In this document: positions 1 through 4,331 of the stretch, piece after piece
Position numbering within the stretch: position 1 is the first letter of the stretch
Layout: each line of letters opens with the position of its first letter
Source of the DNA: JAVXNW01 sp036645575
Lineage (GTDB): Bacteria > Bacillota > Clostridia > Christensenellales > Aristaeellaceae
Direction: 5' to 3'
Assembly (NCBI GenBank): GCA_036645575.1
Contig: JAVXNW010000124.1
Location: 1 to 6,424 of the forward strand
Length of the DNA stretch: 6,424 nt
Made by a program: the position numbers and the translations under genes
Notes under the pieces: generated by a model
Told to the model about the DNA's origin: nothing
The model's input: the letters and a program-made list of their open reading frames with translations, nothing else
Databases searched by the model: none

Positions 1-24
1 AAAAAGCCCCCCGCTCACGCGGGT
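1..24 (-). terminator. Likely Rho-independent terminator of the AraC-family gene
   Basis: Read on the minus strand, positions 23-19 (CCCGC) pair with 14-10 (GCGGG) around a GTGA loop, followed by GGGC and then five T at 5-1. The T tract runs off the window edge and may be longer. It lies about 165 bases downstream of the regulator stop codon, with no gene between. The stem is short and four bases separate it from the T tract, so it is a modest rather than textbook terminator. Confidence 0.5.
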
Positions 25-189
25 CCCCCCTAAATGCGCTTTGAAGGCTAGGGAACGGGGAGGCGGGGGAACGACCGGGGAGGATTTCGCTCGCTGCGGC
101 GAGCGACCGGCGTGCGCCGCCGGACTGCGCAAGGCTTGAAGCCTTGACCACATGCGTGCGCGCGGGGCAAGGGGCCCCCCTCCCCCATC
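25..189. other. Non-coding region with several small hairpins
   Basis: I see no convincing gene here. The region holds the G-rich motif above and three perfect inverted repeats. TCGCTCGC/GCGAGCGA with a TGCG loop lies at 87-106. CCGGCG/CGCCGG with a five-base loop lies at 107-123. CAAGGCT/AGCCTTG with a TGA loop lies at 130-146. The self-complementary GGGGCCCC follows at 171-178. None is followed by a T run on either strand. On the minus strand this would be the 3' untranslated region of the regulator mRNA. On the plus strand it could be the tail of a transcript entering from the left. Confidence 0.55.
51..80 (+). other. G-quadruplex-type motif
   Basis: Four runs of three or more G on the plus strand lie at 51-53, 57-60, 65-69 and 77-80, with spacers of 3, 4 and 7 bases. 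This fits the classical G3+N1-7 rule. The stretch also looks like an imperfect duplication: GGGAACG occurs at 51-57 and 67-73, each followed by a GGGAGG-type run. It lies in the non-coding region downstream of the regulator, whose transcript would carry the C-rich strand. Folding and function are not shown by sequence alone. Confidence 0.5.
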
Positions 190-1032
190 TCACGGGGCGG
201 GGCGGGCGGCTTTGCGGTAGGCGGTTGGGGTGACGCCGACGACCTGCTTAAAGACCTTGGTGAAGTAGTTGTAGTCGGCGATGCCCACGCGCCCGGCGAT
301 GTCGCGCACGGGGGCGCTCGAATTGAGCAAGAGGTGGCGCGCCATGTCGATCCGGCGCTGCGCGATCAACTTGGTGACGGTCATCCCCGGCTCAATCGAG
401 GCAGCCAACTGGCACAACTTGCTCTTGCTCATCGAGAGCGAGCGCGCGACGTCGTCAAGCGACAGGGGCGAGGAGTAGTTCGCGCTCACGTACAACTTGA
501 GCCGCTGCGCGTCGTCCTGCGTGCCGCTCTCGGTAAAGCCGCCCACGCGCATATTGCCCACGCAGGCGTCCAGCACCTTGATGCACGCCTGAATGTGCTT
601 GGACGTCATGCGCGGCAGGCGCTCAAACGCCTCGCGCAGCACCGCCATGTCGGGATACCAGCCGCACTTCTTGGTCACCGCCTGCCACTGCTTCTCGACC
701 GGCGTGTCGTCAAGCACCTGCCCAAACAAGATGACGTAGGCGATCTTGCCGTCTAGCACGACCGGCACCGCCGTATCGACCAGCCCCGCGTGGCAGCGGT
801 ACTGTATCGGGCGCGCCAACTGCGCAAACGAGGTGATCGCGCGAATGTCGCAGGTGAGGCAGCGCTGGTATCCGGATTCGCTTTCGCAGATCAGGTCGCA
901 AAAGGCGCTGCGCGACTTGGCGGAATACAGTTCGGTTCCGTCCAGATCGTGCAACGAAAGGCGCATCCCGCTGACCTCGTGCATCATTTCGAGTAGCTCG
1001 GTAAGCCGCAACAAGTTGAGATGATTCGGCAC
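190..1032 (-). CDS. AraC-family transcriptional regulator with N-terminal PocR sensory domain
   Basis: A cytoplasmic one-component regulator of 280 residues. Residues about 9-165 look like a PocR ligand-binding domain. They show the 'LHDLDG' strand, a cysteine cluster (C45, C49, C58, C61), the 'RCHAGL' segment with C80, and the late 'GQVL' motif. Residues about 175-275 are an AraC DNA-binding domain with two helix-turn-helix units: 'SLDDVARSLSMSKSKL' at about 191-206 and 'PVRDIAGRVGIADYNYFTKVFK' spread over about 241-262, ending in the family motif 'GVTPTAYR'. I chose GTG at 1032-1030 as the start. It follows AAAGGAGG (1050-1043), and the upstream in-frame TTG at 1065 lies before the -10 box. 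The gene is divergent from a sugar ABC transporter operon, so local control of that operon, and perhaps of itself, is the natural inference. Salmonella PocR responds to 1,2-propanediol, but the domain occurs widely and the ligand here is unknown. Confidence 0.93.
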   Translation of the reverse strand: MPNHLNLLRLTELLEMMHEVSGMRLSLHDLDGTELYSAKSRSAFCDLICESESGYQRCLTCDIRAITSFAQLARPIQYRCHAGLVDTAVPVVLDGKIAYVILFGQVLDDTPVEKQWQAVTKKCGWYPDMAVLREAFERLPRMTSKHIQACIKVLDACVGNMRVGGFTESGTQDDAQRLKLYVSANYSSPLSLDDVARSLSMSKSKLCQLAASIEPGMTVTKLIAQRRIDMARHLLLNSSAPVRDIAGRVGIADYNYFTKVFKQVVGVTPTAYRKAARPAP

Positions 1033-1082
1033 ATCATCACCCCCTCCTTTACTATTATAGCACAATGCAGCTTAATAAAGAA
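1033..1082 (-). promoter_or_regulatory. Promoter and ribosome binding site of the AraC-family gene
   Basis: The minus strand has a perfect TATAAT at 1059-1054 preceded by TGC, giving an extended -10 (TGnTATAAT). A -35 at the usual distance (TTCTTT, 1082-1077) is poor, as is common for extended -10 promoters. AAAGGAGG at 1050-1043 lies immediately downstream, about ten bases before the GTG start. A transcript starting six or seven bases after the -10 would begin at the edge of this Shine-Dalgarno, leaving a leader of only about 15 bases. Confidence 0.6.
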
Positions 1083-1086
1083 CATA

Positions 1087-1120
1087 TTTCTATTTATGCG
1101 GACAAATTTTCTATATTTTC
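1087..1120 (+). promoter_or_regulatory. Candidate AraC-type operator: direct repeats 21 bp apart
   Basis: TTTCTAT occurs at 1087-1093 and again at 1108-1114, an exact period of 21 bp. Downstream positions also match in register (T at +8 and +10, C at +12), so the half-site reads about TTTCTATnTnTnC. Two direct half-sites two helical turns apart, the second overlapping the -35 position, is the arrangement known for AraC-family activators such as the araI1-araI2 pair. The upstream half-site sits next to the divergent regulator promoter. That this regulator binds here is inference. Confidence 0.5.
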
Positions 1121-1140
1121 TTTGCTATTTTAGATATAAT
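1112..1140 (+). promoter_or_regulatory. Promoter of the sugar transporter operon
   Basis: A consensus TATAAT lies at 1135-1140 in a strongly AT-rich stretch that stands out from the GC-rich surroundings. With a 17-bp spacer the -35 would be TATATT at 1112-1117, a weak match to TTGACA, which suggests dependence on an activator. Transcription would begin near 1147 and give a leader of about 54 bases. The leader ends in AGGAGGGG (1187-1194), well placed for the ATG at 1201. Confidence 0.6.
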
Positions 1141-1200
1141 GTTGTTAAAGACATCCGCTAATTGGGCAGATGTAAATAGGACATTTAGGAGGGGTATATC

Positions 1201-2430
1201 ATGAAAAAATTTGCATCCCTGGTGCTCGCACTCGTGCTGGTGCTGTCCATTGCCTCCAGCGCATCCGCCGCGAATTTGGTGTATTGGTCGATGTGGGAGT
1301 CCACCGAGGCGCAGGGCCAGGTGATCCAGAAGGCAATCGACAAGTACGTCGCCGACACCGGCAACACCGTCGACGTGCAGTTCAAGGGCCGCACCGGGCA
1401 GCGCGAAGGCCTGCAACCGGCGCTGGATGCCGGCACGGTGATCGACCTGTTTGACGAGGATATCGACCGCGTCAACACGACCTGGGGCGCGTACCTGGCC
1501 GACCTCGAAGAGCTGGCCAAGGCGAAAGATTACGAAGCGACCGCCAACGCGGGCCTGATGGCCGCGTGCCGCGAAGTCGCGGGCGGAACGCTCAAATCCA
1601 TCCCCTATCAGCCCAACGTATTCAACTACTTCTACAATCAGGCGATCTTCGACGAGGCCGGCATCACCGCCGCGCCCGCGACTTGGGCGGAGTTCCTCGA
1701 CGTGTGCCAGAAGATCAAAGACAAGGGCTACATCCCGGTAACCTCGGATGACGCGTACATCATGTGCAGCCTGGGCTACCACCTGGCGCGCTTGGTCGGC
1801 GAAGAGGGCGTCAAGGCCATCGTCACCAACGGCGACTGGGCGGAGAACCCGGCGGTGCTCGAGGCGGCAAAGGCCTATGAAGACCTGGCCGCGAAGGGCT
1901 TCCTCTCCCCGACGATCGGCTCCTCCGTGTGGCCGCTCAACCAGAACGGCGAACTGGCGCTGGGCATGGCCGCCATGTACCTGAACGGCTCATGGCTGCC
2001 CAACGAGACGCTGCCGATGACCGGACCTGACTTCAAGTGGGGCTGCTTTGCCTATCCGGCGCTCGAGGGCGGCACGACCGGCACCGAAGCCGCGAACTTC
2101 GGCGCGCAGGTCTATGCGATCAACAAGGAATCGAAGCTTCAGAAGGAAGCCTTCGACCTGATCTGCTACATCACCAAGGGCGAGTTCGACGCGATGCTGT
2201 CCAAGGATTCCGTGGGCATCCCGGCCGACTCCGCCAACGCCGAATGGCCCACCATGTTGCAGGGCGTGAAGCCCGTCATGGACAGCCTGACCACGCGCTA
2301 CTCCTGGGCGGCTGGCATCGAGAGCAACGTCAACATGACCCCCATCATCAAGGAAAACTTCCAGAAGCTGTGCGGCGGCACCCTGACCGCGCAGGAGTTC
2401 GTGGACACGATGGAAGCGGCCAGCAAGTAA
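1201..2430 (+). CDS. Extracellular solute-binding protein of a CUT1-type carbohydrate ABC transporter
   Basis: It captures the substrate outside the membrane and delivers it to the two permeases encoded downstream. The 409-residue precursor starts with a clear signal peptide: KK at 2-3, a hydrophobic core at about 4-18, and ASSASA followed by a likely signal peptidase I cut after A23. The mature part has features of family 1 sugar-binding proteins: 'VYWSMWES' at the start, 'LDAGTVIDLFDEDIDRV' at about 75-91, 'NYFYNQAIFDEAGI' with 'PATWAEFLDVCQKI', and a late 'AINKESKLQKEAFDLICYI' segment. Length is normal for the family. There is no lipobox cysteine, which is odd for a Gram-positive binding protein. 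The ATG is set by AGGAGGGG six bases upstream. It is first in the operon and followed by a strong hairpin, fitting high expression. Aromatic residues (Y28, W29, W32) are compatible with sugar stacking. The actual sugar is unknown. Confidence 0.93.
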   Translation: MKKFASLVLALVLVLSIASSASAANLVYWSMWESTEAQGQVIQKAIDKYVADTGNTVDVQFKGRTGQREGLQPALDAGTVIDLFDEDIDRVNTTWGAYLADLEELAKAKDYEATANAGLMAACREVAGGTLKSIPYQPNVFNYFYNQAIFDEAGITAAPATWAEFLDVCQKIKDKGYIPVTSDDAYIMCSLGYHLARLVGEEGVKAIVTNGDWAENPAVLEAAKAYEDLAAKGFLSPTIGSSVWPLNQNGELALGMAAMYLNGSWLPNETLPMTGPDFKWGCFAYPALEGGTTGTEAANFGAQVYAINKESKLQKEAFDLICYITKGEFDAMLSKDSVGIPADSANAEWPTMLQGVKPVMDSLTTRYSWAAGIESNVNMTPIIKENFQKLCGGTLTAQEFVDTMEAASK

Positions 2431-2459
2431 GCAAAGCCTAATCCGTACCGATTCCGAGC

Positions 2460-2492
2460 GCGCGGGGCGCCGCCTGCGGCGGCGCCCCGCGC
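2460..2492 (+). terminator. Intercistronic GC hairpin between binding-protein and permease genes
   Basis: A perfect 15-bp inverted repeat, left arm 2460-2474 and right arm 2478-2492, with a TGC loop. Only TTTA follows, so it is at most a leaky terminator. Hairpins in this position are known to block 3' exonuclease decay, or to end some transcripts, so that the binding protein is made in excess over the permeases. It lies in the 95-base gap between the two genes, about 18 bases before the permease Shine-Dalgarno. Confidence 0.75.
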
Positions 2493-2525
2493 TTTATCCC
2501 AAGTATAACGAGGGGGGGATGCGCT

Positions 2526-3431
2526 GTGAAAAAGAGCAAGGCCATGGTGGTCGTATTTCTGGCCCCCGCGCTCCTGTTTTTTTGCGCGATATTCGTCTAT
2601 CCGATCCTGCGCACGCTGGTCATGAGTGCGTTCAACGTGGAGAATGTGACTTCTTCCTTTGACCAATGGAAGTATGTGGGGCTGGACAACTACAAGCAAC
2701 TGACGACGATCAGCCTGTTCCGGATATCGATGTGGAATTTGTTCCGCATCTGGGCGGTCGGCGGCATCATCGTGATGGCGCTGGCGCTCATGTTCGCGGT
2801 GATCTTAAACAGCGGCATTCGCTTCAAGCGCTTTTTCCGCGCGATCATCTACCTGCCCAACATCATCAGCGCCGTGGCGCTTGCGACGATGTGGCTGCAG
2901 TACGTGTACAACCCGCGGTTTGGGCTGCTGACCGGATTTTTCTCGTGGCTGGGCATGGACGGCATGGCGGCGGTTCAGTGGACCGACTCGGCGCACATGT
3001 TCTGGGCGCTATTGGGCGCGTACTGCTTTGGCATGGTGGGCTACCACATGCTGATCTTCTCAAGCGGCATCGAGAAGATCCCGGTCGAGTACTACGAGGC
3101 CTCGACAATCGACGGCGCGAACCAGCTCGGACAGTTTCTGCACATCACGTGCCCGCTGCTCAAGGGCGTGACGAAGACCAATATCACGATGTGGTCGATC
3201 ACGTCGGTCGGCTTTTTCGTGTGGTCGCAGCTGTTTTCGACGGTGACGGCGAGCGCGCAGACGATCACGCCGATGGTGTACCTGTACGCGCTGGTATTTG
3301 GCGCGGGCAATACGGTGACCGAGCGCAACGCGGGACTGGGCGCGGCGGTGGGCGTGGTGTTGTGCCTGTGCGTCGTGGCGGTGTTCCTGATCGTCAACTT
3401 CTCGATCCGGGACGACGACCTAGAATTTTAA
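2526..3431 (+). CDS. Carbohydrate ABC transporter permease, MalF/UgpA-like
   Basis: One of two integral membrane subunits that form the sugar channel. The 301-residue protein has about six hydrophobic segments: roughly 6-28, 72-95, 102-126, 157-180, 217-240 and 268-293. The binding-protein-dependent transport signature (EAA loop), which docks the ATPase, is visible as 'YEASTIDGANQLGQF' at 190-204 followed by 'CPLL' at 209-212. The second position of the EAA triplet is kept and the third is Ser. The start is GTG at 2526, preceded by the G-rich GAGGGGGGG at 2510-2518. An ATG at 2519 is out of frame. It lacks the long periplasmic insert of E. coli MalF, as is normal for the shorter UgpA/LplB-like members. 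It ends where the next gene's Shine-Dalgarno begins, so the two permeases are probably co-translated. Confidence 0.94.
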   Translation: MKKSKAMVVVFLAPALLFFCAIFVYPILRTLVMSAFNVENVTSSFDQWKYVGLDNYKQLTTISLFRISMWNLFRIWAVGGIIVMALALMFAVILNSGIRFKRFFRAIIYLPNIISAVALATMWLQYVYNPRFGLLTGFFSWLGMDGMAAVQWTDSAHMFWALLGAYCFGMVGYHMLIFSSGIEKIPVEYYEASTIDGANQLGQFLHITCPLLKGVTKTNITMWSITSVGFFVWSQLFSTVTASAQTITPMVYLYALVFGAGNTVTERNAGLGAAVGVVLCLCVVAVFLIVNFSIRDDDLEF

Positions 3432-3440
3432 AGGAGGTGG
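3430..3440 (+). promoter_or_regulatory. Strong ribosome binding site overlapping the upstream stop codon
   Basis: AAAGGAGGTGG is nearly a full complement of the 16S rRNA 3' end. Its first two bases are the last two of the TAA stop of the first permease (3429-3431). It lies ten bases (from AGGAGG) before the ATG at 3448. The overlap implies translational coupling of the two permease genes and fixes the start of the second. Confidence 0.8.
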
Positions 3441-3447
3441 CAAGGCC

Positions 3448-4326
3448 ATGAACGGTAAGCATTCCCATGCCCATATCAATTGGAAAAAGGAGCTGCGCCT
3501 TGCGCCCGGCTACCTCATCATCCTGCTCTGGATCGCCTTCACGGTGGTTTTGATCGGCTGGGTCATTGCGGCCAGCCTGTCCACGACCAAGGACATCTTC
3601 ATGGGCAACGCGCTCAAGTTCCCGACCGGACTGCACTTTGAGAACTACGCCAAGGCCTGGACGAGCCAGAACGTGTCGCAGTTTTTCATGAACTCGCTGG
3701 GTTACGCGTCGGTGTCGGCGGTGCTGCTGATCCTGGTTTCGGCGCCGGCGGCATATACGCTGTCGCGGTTTAAGTTCTTTCTGAACCGGCCGATCCAGTC
3801 GGGGCTGGTCGCGGCGATGGGCGTTCCGATCGTCATGATCATCCTGCCGCTGTTTGGCGTGGTGACGCAGATGCAATTGCTCCGGGCGGACTGGTCGGTG
3901 CGCGTGCTGATGGTGTTTTTGTATGTCGGGATCAACGTGCCGTACACGACGATCTTTCTGCTGAGCTTTTTCACGAACCTGTCGCGCTCGTATGAGGAGG
4001 CGGCGGCGATCGACGGCTGCTCGCCGATGCGCACGTTCTGGGAGATCATGCTGCCGCTTGCGCAGCCCGGCATTGTGACGGTGTCGATCTTCAACTTCAT
4101 CAACGTCTGGAACGAGTACTTCATGTCGCTGATCTTTGCCAGCACCGACCGGGTGCGTCCGGTGGCGGTCGGGCTGTACGGCATGATCAACGCCATGAAA
4201 TACACGGGCGACTGGGCGGGCATGTTCGCGGCGGTCATCATCGTGTTCCTGCCCACGTTCATCCTGTTCGTGTTCCTGTCCGAAAAAATCATCAAGGGCG
4301 TCACCGGCGGTGGCGTGAAGGGGTAA
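3448..4326 (+). CDS. Carbohydrate ABC transporter permease, MalG/UgpE-like
   Basis: The second membrane subunit of the importer, 292 residues. Hydrophobic segments lie at about 20-43, 80-104, 118-139, 152-174, 207-230 and 257-279. The EAA loop is well preserved: 'YEEAAAIDGCSPMRTFWEI' at 182-200 followed by 'MLPL' at 201-204. 'NSL' at 82-84 and 'VWNEYFM' at 220-226 are typical of MalG-like permeases. The short cytoplasmic N-terminus carries 'HSHAH', an unremarkable histidine-rich stretch that might be chance. The start follows the strong ribosome binding site at 3430-3440. Only five bases separate its stop from the next gene. No ATPase gene accompanies the two permeases, which is common in Firmicutes CUT1 operons that share a housekeeping ATPase. 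Confidence 0.94.
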   Translation: MNGKHSHAHINWKKELRLAPGYLIILLWIAFTVVLIGWVIAASLSTTKDIFMGNALKFPTGLHFENYAKAWTSQNVSQFFMNSLGYASVSAVLLILVSAPAAYTLSRFKFFLNRPIQSGLVAAMGVPIVMIILPLFGVVTQMQLLRADWSVRVLMVFLYVGINVPYTTIFLLSFFTNLSRSYEEAAAIDGCSPMRTFWEIMLPLAQPGIVTVSIFNFINVWNEYFMSLIFASTDRVRPVAVGLYGMINAMKYTGDWAGMFAAVIIVFLPTFILFVFLSEKIIKGVTGGGVKG

Positions 4327-4331
4327 CGCTT

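Noticed and set aside
25..189. CRISPR-like or tandem repeat array in the left non-coding region.
   Set aside because: The inverted repeats there differ in sequence and spacing, with no regular repeat-spacer pattern.
1033..1065. A longer regulator starting at TTG (1065), eleven residues upstream.
   Set aside because: The extra codons contain the -10 box and the Shine-Dalgarno itself. The GTG at 1032 is correctly spaced from AAAGGAGG.
1151..1173. Possible leader hairpin ACATC/GATGT in the binding-protein 5' untranslated region.
   Set aside because: Only five weak base pairs around a 13-base loop. No riboswitch or T-box features are visible.
1171..1184. Possible catabolite repression (cre) site, TGTAAATAGGACA, in the transporter leader.
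   Set aside because: It has the TGTAA start but lacks the central CG and several other consensus positions.
1111..1782. Minus-strand open frame of 223 codons overlapping the operon promoter and the binding-protein gene.
   Set aside because: It runs antisense to the signal peptide and mature binding protein and through the promoter. The product resembles no family I know, and codon composition mirrors the sense gene.
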